DNA of 64,000 nt from Bradysia coprophila (Eukaryota; Arthropoda; Insecta; Diptera; Sciaridae): NCBI RefSeq assembly GCF_014529535.1, contig NW_023503493.1, positions 17,020,001-17,084,000 on the forward strand. The letters are read 5' to 3'. Shown here piece by piece: positions 35,388 through 47,106 of the stretch. Every line of letters begins with the position of its first letter. The stretch's first letter is position 1. A program made the position numbers and the translations under genes. Under the pieces are notes generated by a model, which saw only the letters and a list, made by a program, of their open reading frames with translations, was not told where the DNA came from and searched no databases.

Positions 35388-36642
35388 ATTAAACTTTTGA
35401 TTCTAATAGACGCATAGTTTGACACCAATATGAGAGGTCATTGGCATTAGGTCTCGGGAAGATATGACCAAAAAATGTTTGTTTGTATTCGACATTCCGA
35501 GATATTCTCAGTAAATTTCAAATAATTTCTGTAAACTTGTTTTCATGTAACGCTAAAACTCCACAATTGCACCAAATGACACGAAATAAATTTTTTAGAA
35601 GATTTTTGGTCCATTCTGCTTCGAATTAAGGTGAAATCAACTCGACCCAAACGTTGCCGAAATTACATTTTTTCATATAAAAACTGAAGATCGGTGTCAA
35701 TCGAAAGCTACAGCATATGAATTCACGAGAAAAATACTCTGGGTCGATCAGGTTAGTTGGGTGAGTGAAGTAGGTGAAAACAGCTTCCCAGTGGTGATAA
35801 GTGTCAACCTCGAATTTTAACTCGTCGAGATTATCTCGAAAAATTTTGTAACCATTTTTTTAAACGGTTTTGAGCCAAAGCAACATTTTCTGTGGGGTAA
35901 CGACCACCAATTTCGAAAAAAAAAAACAAAATTCTGGCTTTTAATAACTCCCGAAAAATATCACTCTTATAGACATATCTCCCACAAATTTTGGGCTACC
36001 AACCTCACATTGGGCTTAAACTGCGCGTCTCGACCATAGCTTTCAGGGAAGAAAGTTTACCGAAATCAGTTTACATTTGGTAAAAATATTTCGAAAAGTC
36101 ACAAACGTGTAACGCAACTAACCGCCGACTTCTTCGATCACACAAGTCACCCTTCGCGGGCTAAAATCCAATTCTTGTTAGTATGAAAGCACTGGGTCTC
36201 CTGAGTATTAGAAAATTTAGAGACTGATTTGTTACCGCAAAACATAGCCAACACAGCTCACTTTATGCCTCAGAAATGACGAAATTATATACTCATCTAT
36301 TCATATACCCATATACTCATCTATTCATCTCTATTGTAACTTTATACACCTAAAAAAGTGATAGATTCCATATATGAAATGGGAAAGGTAATGGAGACTT
36401 GACCGGTAATTTAAAGATCTGTCTCTACTTCTTAAATGTTGAAAATCTTAAATGACCCGAAAAATGAACTGAGAAATTAAGTAAAGGGATTGTGATCGTT
36501 TGTTTAAAGTCCGAAGCATAATTTCCAGAGGACTTCTACGTTGCCCAGAACCAATTTTTGACACTACATTGCGCAGAATTTCTATTCTGTTCTACGTAAA
36601 CTGATATATAGGAAATAGTTTGGCGATATCTAAGGTTGAAAG
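35388..36642. other. Intergenic, nothing recognised
   Basis: No gene or clear repeat found. Confidence 0.45.
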
Positions 36643-36765
36643 CACACGAGTAATTTTGCGTTTATGGGATCGACAATTATGCTGCATTTTCCATTGTGCC
36701 TGTGTTGAATATGGAATTACAATGGAAAATGCAGCATAATTGTCGATCCCATCAACGCTCGTGTA
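36643..36765. repeat. Palindromic element with 33-bp perfect arms
   Basis: 36665-36697 and 36719-36751 are perfect inverted copies (TGGGATCGACAATTATGCTG...), with a 21-base loop. Weaker pairing (ACACGAG / CTCGTGT) extends outwards. Likely a MITE; no TSD seen. Confidence 0.75.
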
Positions 36766-38468
36766 CTCTCGTCCTAAAATGGATTTGCAATCAAAGACTA
36801 AATTTGAAATAACAGTAGGATACATTGGATACTGCGAAAGTAATTCATTACATGACGCAAATTTTTTGTCATAAAAGCTCACAAGTTAGTATGCTTTTGA
36901 GCAACAAGCTTCCATACCTGCCTTTTCAACAAGCGTAGACTTTTCGAAAAACAGTTCCAGAAGCAAGTTGTTCAAAAACAGACGATTGAGTTTGATCAAT
37001 ACTGTTGGAACTGTGTTTTTTTTCATTGTTTTTGTTTCAATTCTTTCCTATTTTTAAGTTTGCTTTTATGCTATTTTTAGACAAGTTTTTTCATTTTGTA
37101 AGAGCGCTGGTATTACATTGCCCTAAGAGTGTTCTCTCATTTTTGTTCTATGTCACAGCACTGCTGGCTGTGTCTATGTTCATACTACGAGCTATTTACT
37201 TTTCTCTACTCTATAGATAAGTCTGGAATAGTATCCCACGCACTATATAGGTTAAGGGATGATATTAAATTGATTTATTAAACAAAAATGAAGTACGTAG
37301 CAGCATCCGATGTATTCTGGTTTATTACGTGCTCCATGTGAAACATGATTTTCACAGAGTATTGATCAACCAACTATTTCCACAGAGGAAAATCTAAAAA
37401 ATGAACCGAAAATTGTAAAATGGATCATTTTCGCATGGGGCGAATGTCTGTGTAATGATCAACTTTCGCTTGGGACAGGTAGTAAAAATTGTTTAACATG
37501 ACAATAATATCTGCAATTATTGACATTATGTGTGCATTCTCTTTCATGAGACGATTTGAAATAAAAATGATCGTTTAGGTCAACTGGAATGACAAAAAAT
37601 AATCGTTATGTGATCGTGAACAATAAGCGCTATTAATAGAAAATGTCGATCCAGATCAATGTCATCATGATACTATCTATCGTCTTCGGAACGAGTTATA
37701 TTTATAATTCTCTCGCCTAATGAATATTATGTAACGCTTTTACAATTTATCTAAGTTTCAATTCATCTAAATAATAATTGTTGGCTCGTTAATATCACTT
37801 TAGAAATTTATGGCTTGAGTTCAACAATATAACGATGTGTATTAGGTTTTACAAAATTGAAAGTGAATTAATTTGAAAATTACATTCAACAAACACTTTA
37901 TATATTGGATATTTATTGAGGGGCATTATTATATTATATCGGTATATATTGGAGCGCGATATGTTGATGCATGATTTATATAATGCTGTGTGATGATTGG
38001 TATATACAATACTCTGTCGGCTATAATATATCTCATTAGGTCAGATCTTGAACACGTAACCGGTATTTATGAAGTCCGAATGGATACCGGGGATCGTATG
38101 TTGAATTTATTACTTTACGATGTTTTGTACACCTTGAATTAGGCGTCTAATTTCTTCGATACCTACGTAAATATGATGTTCGGAAATTATTTTCTAACGG
38201 AAGTCTTTGGTCAAATTTGTTTATTTTGAAAAATATGATAGAAAACTGCTGTTCATCTGTTATCGAAAACAACCTCAAACAGCAACGATGATCTCATATA
38301 TATATTCTCAAAAAGTATTCTAAACGAAAGTTTTAATGATATAATTTACGGAGATACGGCGCTTGCCGATGGTAAAACGGTCAGAAACCGACATTTCATA
38401 TTTTTACAAAATTAATGAGCAGTGAGAATTATTGCCAAAAATATCTCTCAATGCAAAATGTTTTCTAC
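36766..38468. other. Intergenic, nothing recognised
   Basis: A short ATCTGTTATCGA word near 38255 matches the large-unit tail but is too short to call. No gene. Confidence 0.4.
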
Positions 38469-38623
38469 CAACGCACTTCAGGCAATAGTCGTACTCTAAA
38501 TAGGGTACTGAAACTTGACATTGTGTCACACAACTGTAAAACACTGTAAAAAACCATTTCACACAAAATAGTAGATCTATTTGGCAGTCGTTGACTATGA
38601 TCACTTTTGCTTGAAGTGCGTTG
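38469..38623. mobile_element. MITE of the CAACGCACTTCAAGC family, copy 3
   Basis: Starts CAACGCACTTCAGGC and ends GCTTGAAGTGCGTTG. Flanks TTTCTAC and TTTCTAT are a 7-bp TSD with one mismatch. Shares GTACTGAAACTTGACA and TCTATTTGGCAG with copy 2. Confidence 0.85.
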
Positions 38624-40591
38624 TTTCTATACCAAAGCTTTTGAGAATGCAACCGAATTCGAACAATTAGACCGAATGTTCGCAATTTTCTGTTGGCTTC
38701 AATGTGAAACTTGAATTTGAATGTAAACATGGTAAACATTCAAAATAACATCAAACAAAATAACAATTATTTATTCAATTCGTCTATTTAAAATAAAATA
38801 TATATTTGCGAGGCTTTTGTTGCGAGGTCATCTATGACAGATCAGAGATTTTTTTTGAATAACAAAACAAGCAAATAATAAGTATAAGTTAAGGTAATAT
38901 TTCTCGTTGGACATATATTGTGTGTTCAGCGTTCATAATATTGAATATTCTAATTTTATGAACACGAAACTGCGAACAGAACGGCGGTATTAATGCATGC
39001 CTTTATGCCAATACTGAAAACATTTTTCTGTACTCACATTATTCTCGATGATCATTATTAGATGCCTCTAGTTAATCTAAAGTGCAAATTTATTTTAATT
39101 CAAACTTTTATTTATTTTTACTACATTTTGCTATTTAAATTCTGTTATGTTCTTTGTATACTACATTATATACCCAGAGGCATTTATATCTAGACACATT
39201 TTCGTTCAAATAAACGATGAGTTCATTCATTATAATAATTTTTCTGTTTCGAATTTAAAGCCAGTGGCATTTGCCAATAAAATTTTGCTCAATCCGTGAA
39301 ATTCCGTTCTTGCAATGATATTTATAAGAAAGAAAAGAAAGTTTATTTTAAAAAAGAAATTGAATCATCGACGACATCACATTTCGAGAATTGCAATTAT
39401 AGATCTAAGTCCACACCACGCACATATGTTAACATTTTCACAATGGAATTTGTATCTCTCATTGTATATTATATTTTCCGGCAGATGATGTCCTGTCTTC
39501 AGAAAAAATATGCTTTTGAATTAAACCGAATGGATTTTGGTGGATTTTTGTTGAATATCGTTTCCGGTTGTTTTGCAACGAAATTTCAATTATTAACAGA
39601 TTGTCAGATTGTCTTGCAGATTGTTCAATTTAAAATTAAATCTCGTTCGAGAGTTCATTTTAGGCTGGGTTTTACTTGAAAGTTTATTGTTCGGATATGG
39701 GTGAAGAGTAATAAATGTTCTTCTCTCACATGATTTTTTTTTAGAAAAGTTGTCCATTTCCTAAGAGTAACATCGGAAGATTTTCCTCAATATTCGGTAG
39801 AGACTATTTTGATCAGAGCGAGAGTTCCGAAGACCAGTTGTAATAACTGGCCCATATTTTATTTCCTACTCACTTATCATAACAGTTTATCAAATAATCT
39901 TTAATATTTTGTTAATTGCTTAAATTCTGGGACTTTTCGTCTTTTAAGAAACATTATTTGGTAAACGCAACGAAGTTGTACTTTATGATGAACAAAAACT
40001 TATCTAACTTATGAAACTTATAATGTTTTATCGACCAAACATTAATACTGTAGGGTTCGAAGGGTTTTGGGGCAATTTCAGAAGTTTAATCAACTCATAG
40101 AGATCTTCGCCAAGTATGGCCAGTCCGGTACTGCCTGATATTTTAAGTTGAAGATTGAAAATTTGCCCTTAATTATGTCAACTCGATTTCTACTAATTCG
40201 ATAACTTAACTCAATCGTTTTACGACCTGAATACGACCTGAGTTGCGAACCTTAAGTAAGATCTGAAAGAAAGGATCAAGACACTCACGAAGACATCAAG
40301 CCTTCGTATAAAAATATTTTTTAAATAATAAGTTTAGAAGTCGCTCTTATCAAGTCGATGAAGGATCCACCAGGGGTGTTAGAACAAAGCCTTCCTAGGT
40401 ATCATGTAAAAATGACGATGGCGTTTTGTTTAACTTACCCTAAAAGTAAATGCCAGGTCCCACATCAAGCAAATCGATACACATGGACGGTTATAAGGAA
40501 AGATTTCGGAATTACACTAATTTTCGGTAAAGAAAATATTTCGAAAGCTGGAAAATTTGATAGTGGTCGATTAACACATTCAAAATAATTA
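38624..40591. other. Intergenic, nothing recognised
   Basis: A 127-codon frame at 39296-39679 has no domain, splice context or composition signal and is not called. Confidence 0.4.
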
Positions 40592-40757
40592 CGGTTTGCC
40601 AACTTTCGGCACCCTGAACTTTTCTTAAATAGTCGTGGAATATGCCTCCAAATAAATTTCTAAAAATCTAGATTTCAGTTTTGGATTTTTAGAAATTTAT
40701 TTGGAGGCATTCCTCGACTATTTAAGTAAAGTCCGGGTGCCGAAAGTTGGCAAACCG
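40592..40757. repeat. 166-bp palindromic MITE-like element
   Basis: CGGTTTGCCAACTTTCGGCA at the left and its reverse complement at the right. The arms continue almost to the centre (GGAGGCAT, AAATAAATTTCTAAAAATC). Loop about 15 bases. No clear TSD. Confidence 0.8.
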
Positions 40758-40851
40758 CAATTAATTTCAATGTGTTACGCTTAATGCGCAGATTGATTGG
40801 ATATTTTATAGGAACTGAGAATGCCCTTAAGCCAATTTCAATTATACTCAT

Positions 40852-40857
40852 TTTATT
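40852..40857 (-). terminator. Candidate polyadenylation signal AATAAA
   Basis: AATAAA on the minus strand about 225 bases past the stop of the LRR-like gene. Confidence 0.4.
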
Positions 40858-41079
40858 GTCAGTTGAAAAAACGAGTGTTTGCATATTTGCTTATTTAATT
40901 CACTTAAAAATACAAACAGAAATATCAATATCATTACGCATGTTTACAATGAATGAAACACGATCATTGTTCAAATTCTAATAAAAGGTACGAACAGAAA
41001 ACATTCAACATGTTTCACAAATTCAAATAAAGAAAATTCATTTTTGCTCATTTTCCGTTACATTTTGTAACATAACTGT

Positions 41080-42408
41080 TCAAGCATCACCTGTTGCTTC
41101 GTCTTTCTGAAAGATGGCTCCGTTTTCGTCAATTTTGAGTTGCCACTCATCAGTTCCACCGAATTGTTTTTCGAATGCATTCGGTAGCGATAACGATTGT
41201 TGGTCAGAAGCTCCTCCTTTTAGAACCACCATTTTGGTCAATGTTGGTAGCATAAGAATTGGAATTATAGGGCCAGCCGTTAATCCACCATTCATTGGCA
41301 ATTCGATTTCTTCCAATTTCGGTAATGTTGATAACACTGGGAGCAGTGAGTCAAATCCCGGCTTCTTCCACACACCACTCATCTTCAATTTTTTGACATT
41401 TTTGTTGAGCGACACAAATTTAGCACACTCTTTGTCCAGCACACCAGCAAGAGACAAAAATTCCAGGTCATCCGTTGAAAATTTAAAATTATTCAAAGTG
41501 TACGAAGATTCAAAAGCCATTGTCAGACGTTTTAGATTCTTGAAATGCACCTCTGCTCTATCACCGAAGTCTAACTGTGTGACGGTCAGACTTAGACCTT
41601 CCAAATCGGGCAATGTTTCATTGAGAAACGTTAGAAAGTCAGATGAGATCTTAATTCCATCTGTGTCATCAACGTAGTATCCGCGACGATCGTCATTCGT
41701 GTGTTTCAACGCAAGACTCTTTAGTTGTGGATTCATACTGATTGTGGCGTTGACATTCACTGATGTGAAAATGTTTATCTTGCGAAGACTATTAATTTCC
41801 TTTTTGCTTGCGTACTTGTAGTCGAAGTCTTCGTCAGCCTGACGTGGGTTGATAACGCCCAAGTGCTCCAGGGCAGGAAACCTCTTTTCGATGTATTTCG
41901 TATCGGCTGGCTTCAGTATCTTCAACTCGATCAAATCCAAACTGGAAGCGTTCGGAAACCATTTGTCAAATCCGGAAATAAACTTGCTCAATTCTCCACT
42001 TCTGAAGCAGACTTTTTTAACGTTCGGAAACGGCGTTTTGATATGATTGAAAGCATTTCGATCGAAACCAACCAGTTCCACTTCAATCAAAGACTGCCGG
42101 CAATGAAGTATAATGGCGTCCTCCAATTCTTTGTCGTAGCGATGATGCTTATCGTTGTAGGTGACGTGCAGTTTCGTAATTAATCCAGCGTAGCGCTCCA
42201 ATGTCTTAGCCGATTGCAATGATTGCGTCGCATTTTGCTTGTAAATGTTCGTAAGTTTGACCAAACCATTTTCGAACTTTTTCTCAAATTCAGCCTTCCT
42301 GGCAGCAGATGAATCGCTTGTAGCCTTTTTCTTTGACGGAGTTTCATCCGCATCAGTTTTGGTGACTTTGTTCGTTCGTTTACGCTTCGTTTGGGATTGA
42401 TCAGCCAT
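41080..42408 (-). CDS. LRR-like protein with basic N-terminus
   Basis: A single uninterrupted frame of 442 residues. Residues 1-40 are Lys/Arg-rich (KRKRTNK, PSKKK), a probable nuclear localisation signal. From about 75 to 420 there is an irregular series of leucine-rich-repeat-like segments (e.g. LKSLALKH, LEGLSLTVTQLDF, LKRLTMAF, LEFLSLAGV, VKKLKMSGV, LEEIELPM, LTKMVVLKGG), as in F-box/LRR-type folds, but I see no F-box. The start is the first ATG. A donor ACTG|GTAAGT (42660/42659) and acceptor CTTTCAG (42459-42458) indicate an intron in the 5' UTR. Function unknown; a protein-interaction role follows from the fold only. No signal peptide or membrane segment. Confidence 0.85.
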   Translation of the reverse strand: MADQSQTKRKRTNKVTKTDADETPSKKKATSDSSAARKAEFEKKFENGLVKLTNIYKQNATQSLQSAKTLERYAGLITKLHVTYNDKHHRYDKELEDAIILHCRQSLIEVELVGFDRNAFNHIKTPFPNVKKVCFRSGELSKFISGFDKWFPNASSLDLIELKILKPADTKYIEKRFPALEHLGVINPRQADEDFDYKYASKKEINSLRKINIFTSVNVNATISMNPQLKSLALKHTNDDRRGYYVDDTDGIKISSDFLTFLNETLPDLEGLSLTVTQLDFGDRAEVHFKNLKRLTMAFESSYTLNNFKFSTDDLEFLSLAGVLDKECAKFVSLNKNVKKLKMSGVWKKPGFDSLLPVLSTLPKLEEIELPMNGGLTAGPIIPILMLPTLTKMVVLKGGASDQQSLSLPNAFEKQFGGTDEWQLKIDENGAIFQKDEATGDA

Positions 42409-42457
42409 TTTCCGATGATGTAACCTTTGGAATTGATGGAGTAAATAATTAGGCTTT

Positions 42458-42659
42458 CTGAAAGTTTGCTTGTTGGGAAAATACGATCACAATTGTTGAA
42501 TGATTCAATCTTTAAATTTCGTATTAATTTGAAAGTGATCTTTTGTGGAAGCACTTCAAAAGTAAGGCGTAGTAGTTATTGTTCTAAAAGTCGATTTACA
42601 TTTCTGGGAACTTGAATTTTGCAAATGAAAGGAATTTTAATGGAGCAAAATAAACTTAC
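42458..42659 (-). other. Probable 5' UTR intron of the LRR-like gene
   Basis: Minus-strand GTAAGT at 42659 and CAAACTTTCAG ending at 42458 leave a leader of 49 bases before the ATG. Inferred from splice consensus only. Confidence 0.5.
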
Positions 42660-42660
42660 C

Positions 42661-43108
42661 AGTTTCCAATTTTAGTTTCGAATGATGCAACAACTATTCT
42701 GTCTTCAATAGACCTTATTTTTCTCTTTGAAGTTTATCAATTGATCAAATAATTTAAACCGAGACGAGACGAAACAAAAAAAAGTTGGTTACAATGTGCA
42801 CACGTCCACGGAATTCACTGAAATGTGCTCAGGTGACACATTAAATGGTGACGCTTTGTCCAGCCTACTACTGTAATGTTACCCAAATCGGTAAGACCTG
42901 ATGTTACGCATTCAAAAATTCAGTAGCGTAAGTGAAGTTACATATTTTTAGACTATTTCCTTCGACTATATTATGTTCCTTTTCGTTTTCTCACACCTTT
43001 CTTGTCAGTGATGTAAAAATGATGATTAGACGCCAGTTTATACGACAATAAAGCCCACAAGTGATATAATATACAACATTTTAAAACAACCTGACCAATG
43101 CTCTAGCA
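42661..43108. other. Upstream region of the LRR-like gene
   Basis: Likely contains the first untranslated exon and promoter; no TATA box stands out. The left 8-bp duplication of the hAT-like element occupies 43101-43108. Confidence 0.35.
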
Positions 43109-43683
43109 AGGTTGCACTAGCGCCGCTAGTCATTAGCGACGCTACTAGTGACGCTAGTAGCGCCGCTAAATTCGAAAAAGTCTCGCTAATAGTGAGTAGC
43201 GGTCGCTAAAACGTAGTTAGCGGAAAAGTTTCCCCTAGTCGCTAATTAATTCGCTAAAAATTTGTTCAAAAATAGCAAAATAATTCGACTAATCAAAATT
43301 ATTTTTTCGATATTTTAATTTGGTAATTACAGTGAAGTAAATAACATTAGAAATTTATAAGAATGAGTCACTCAAATCTCGTCCAAAAATATTTTCGTTT
43401 GTATTCGAATAGAAAGAGCCAGACGTCTTCTTTGTAAAAATAAATAGTTCAGGTTTTAAAGTCCATGTGAACGTTTGTTTACGAGAGGAAAAATTGTGTT
43501 TTTGTAATTCTTATTGTCAACATCTAAATTCGAAATTCGAGAGCTTAACCGGCCAAGAGCGACTGGGCTATTAGCGCGCTAATTTTATTTTACTTAGCGA
43601 ATCCAATTAGCGACGCTAATATTTTTCTGAATTAGCGTTAGCGTTAGCGTCGCTAAAAAAAGTGATTAGCGAGTGCAACCTTG
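43109..43683. mobile_element. hAT-like non-autonomous element, TAGCG-rich
   Basis: TIRs CAAGGTTGCACT and GAGTGCAACCTTG, flanked by a perfect 8-bp duplication TGCTCTAG (43101-43108, 43684-43691), the hAT hallmark. Both ends, but not the middle, are packed with TAGCG/CGCTA words in both orientations, over twenty in all. No ORF. 575 bp. Confidence 0.9.
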
Positions 43684-43691
43684 TGCTCTAG

Positions 43692-46105
43692 TAATGTAGT
43701 GTTATAGGACCATATTAGCATTCTGTGGTTTCTTTACGTGGATGGCATTTCAAACGTCCTTAAAGTTGATCTATTTACAACGCATTCTGCAGCGTGTTTG
43801 TAGCTAGCGTTACATTTGACGCAAAAGTTTGTTTAAACTTAAACCTAGAGCTCACCTCTGTTTTGTAGTCATTATTGATTAATGAAAGACATGCAATTTT
43901 AGTTCTAGATGAACTTTCCACTGTATATTTGATTTCTCTTCGTGTCGTATTTTTTCATTAAAAACTTTATGCGGTGGCTTTAATGGCAATTCAGACTGGT
44001 ATAAAGATCATGGTGTACCAGGTATACTTACATTTTTCTAGCTCAGATCCGACGAAAACTCTAAATGCCTTGGGATAAAATGGTTGTTTCTATGTCATGT
44101 GAATGTGAGTTGAAAATCAATAAATTCAAATTAACGGCTTTTTCCATACAATCATTTACTTGAGAGAGAACCATCTTAAAACAATTTATTTTCATAGTTT
44201 AATATGGAAGCAATTACGTAAAGTGCATTTCAATGATTTCATCAATTAAATTTTCGAATTCAAATTATTGGCAATAATTTCGAATAATTTAGAATCGATA
44301 TTAAGTCGCGCTAAACGATCGCTATTTACGAGGCACTAAATAAAACGACTAGTATGTGCTAAGTGGTTCACTGTCGTTATTAGATAAATTTTGAAAACTG
44401 CAAATTTACAAAAAAAAGTCGTAGTAGATTTACAGACATTCTATCTAAACTTGTTATATTATTCTAAACTTGTTATACTCAATGCAGTGTTTCCCTAGGC
44501 GTATCTATGGGATTATGATGGGAAAAGGATTTACTCGGTGTCCATTTTTCATAACTTTTCCCATAGATTCCAAGAGTAGCGGTACCATTTTCGGATGGCT
44601 ATGATCTGATATGTTGACATCAGGCCCGACCCGAAGGGTTTTCGTTGATTTTGTATAAATTAAGGGCATACAATGCCCGAAGGGCTTTTTCGAGCCAGGC
44701 TGGCCCTGGTTGACATAAGATCTGACTAAGCACGATCTGACTTATCCGATTTTACAAAAAAATGCTCTTTTGTTTGATACAAAAATGAAGTGATAGAATA
44801 TTTTATGTCAACATGTCAACTTAGATCAAAAGAAGTAGCAGATTCGATAGTTGACGATGTAAATTTGCACATGTGAAAAGTTAACATTTTTAAAGTGTCA
44901 ACGAAGTTGCAATGGATTTCGAGATGTTTTTGTGGTTACGTGAACGCGTGCAGCACCATAATAAGCTTTAAATTAATTTATCTTTATTGAACTGTATGCA
45001 AATTCATCAGCTCATTCAAAAGTTCAGATAAATAGGCAATCATTAACCGATCACATACCAAGTTAGAGATAACTCAATACGGTAAGGAGTATTATATGCC
45101 GCAGCAATATCATTTCTTACATCTGCTCATCATTTATCACCATGACACTGTCATAGTCAGTGCGTAGTTAAATTTATCCAAAAATTTGCTTAATAAATTT
45201 AATTACATAAAATTGTACGTGAAATTTCAACCGAGTACCGAGGCATTATTTGCCTAATATTATTATCTGCACGTTTACTGTTCTATTTGCCAAGTTAAAT
45301 TTAGAATACAAGAAAAATAATATTTAGAATTGGCGACATAGTCTTGGTAGTGTTTGCTATAAATTTCTAAAATTATGTCTAAATCGTAGAGCCTTTTATT
45401 TACACCTTACTACTGTGAATAACCTCCAAATGGTTCTTGTTATACACCGAGCTTACATGTCGTTTCGATCTGAAAGGCGATTCATTTAAATTTACATTAG
45501 ATTAGGTCATGCTACCTAGATTCTAAGTCAGCATTATGTTAATGGTAATAGAGGTAAATAAATTACAGTGTGCAATAAGAAAAAGTATGGAAAACAAGTC
45601 AGTTAGCTGCGTTGAAGGCCCCCACTAAAAGCTAAAACAAAACGGTTGTAACCTTTGATAACGTAATATACTTACAAAGTAAATATTTTGTCGTTTTATT
45701 AATTGCTTATTTGCATTAACATGATGTTGTCATTTTTAATGAACTATGTATACGAAGCAAAGCCAAACAAACATTTGAGGGATTCGGAGCTTAGGTCTAA
45801 AACGATGAATGAAAAATAGTCGAATTGGTATGTACCACAGAAAATGATAACATAATCGCAAGCGGGATACCAAAACAATTATGGTTTGAACACCGCAGTC
45901 AATGGTATTGATCCTATAGAAACCGATAGCCATCTGCTATCGAGGACACAAATAACCGATCAGATCTATGTAATGATCCCTTTTACTTATATCGATACAG
46001 CGAAAATGGTGAAGTGATAATGTACTAGGACATACCTTCTACAAATGAAGTAATAGATTCAATGATTTTGTTGATGATAAAATATGAGATAATCGTGAAT
46101 GTATT
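43692..46105. other. Intergenic, nothing recognised
   Basis: No gene. A block near 43735-43780 (ACGTGGATGGC.TTTCAAACG) recurs at 49829-49870, so it is part of a dispersed repeat. Confidence 0.4.
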
Positions 46106-46329
46106 CAAGGCTGTATACTTGGGGAGGTCACGCAGATACAGATACGCGGGTGACACACCACAGTTGATGATAAAATGGCGGAATTCATACAAAAATTCAC
46201 CTACTGTGATGATTCTCGTCGGCGTGATGACATCGTGAATTTTTTTACATGGCAAATCATCAAAAGTAGTGTGTTCCCGCGTATCTAATAAAATGGCGTC
46301 TGCGTGACCTCCCCAAGTTTACAGCCTTG
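46106..46329. mobile_element. MULE-like MITE, 224 bp, 9-bp TSD
   Basis: TIRs of about 30 bp begin CAAGGCTGTA and share ACTTGGGGAGGTCACGCAGA. The flanks are GAATGTATT on both sides (46097-46105, 46330-46338), exact. A 9-bp duplication is typical of Mutator-like elements. Inner GATACGCGGG / CCCGCGTATC pairing continues the arms. Confidence 0.88.
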
Positions 46330-46338
46330 GAATGTATT

Positions 46339-47083
46339 ATCCATATAAGACCCTACCCTGCAGATGATTTTGGTTTAGCACTTTTAAATAATTTTCAGCG
46401 GGCCTAAGTTGATTGAAATACGAGGAAAATAAAATTTGTTATTAAGTAACCCAGGTAAAATTCGTGACAGAATCTGTCTGGAAACGATATCAAAAACTTT
46501 TTTCTGCTGCGCGTGTCTATTTTACGTTAGGTTTTTAATTCAATCTTTCAAGTTAAACTACCGAAAAATAGGAAATAATTCTTGGTTTTTATGTGAAGAA
46601 CATCTATTTTTCTTGCACCATTGAGTAAGTTTACGTAAAAAGAAAATTAATAATGCGATAACATGTCGATCCAAAGTCACACAATTTCTGTGTTAAACGA
46701 AAAATTTTTAAAATAACTTTCTGCTAGCGAACAAACGGAGTCTATTATTAACCATAATTATGTCATTACGGTACACTAATAACCCATATTTTCGATAACT
46801 ATGAGTGGTATTGAGCCTAACACGTTACATAAAAGTTGTTTATGACCGAATTAAAAATATTAGAATGAGTTACGTTGAAGTATCAGATCCAACTCAAACG
46901 ATCCGAGCTTCGAAATAATTTGTTAGAACGTCGAGGGAAATTATTTCTTATTTCTGTCGACAAGCTCTGCGGAGGAGCAACGAAAAATTAGTTTAGATAA
47001 AAACTTCAACCCTCATAAATATATGAGGCAGTATAAGCTTATCAGCAGTCTTCCTATTGGATCTGCTATATACTTGTTTGATC
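46339..47083. other. Intergenic, nothing recognised
   Basis: No supported feature. Confidence 0.45.
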
Positions 47084-47106
47084 TAAATATTTTCAAAGTA
47101 CAGCCT

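Noticed and set aside
39296-39679. 127-codon frame on the plus strand
   Set aside because: Low-complexity composition, no homology recognised, no regulatory context.
41114-41677. 187-codon plus-strand frame
   Set aside because: Antisense shadow of the LRR-like gene.
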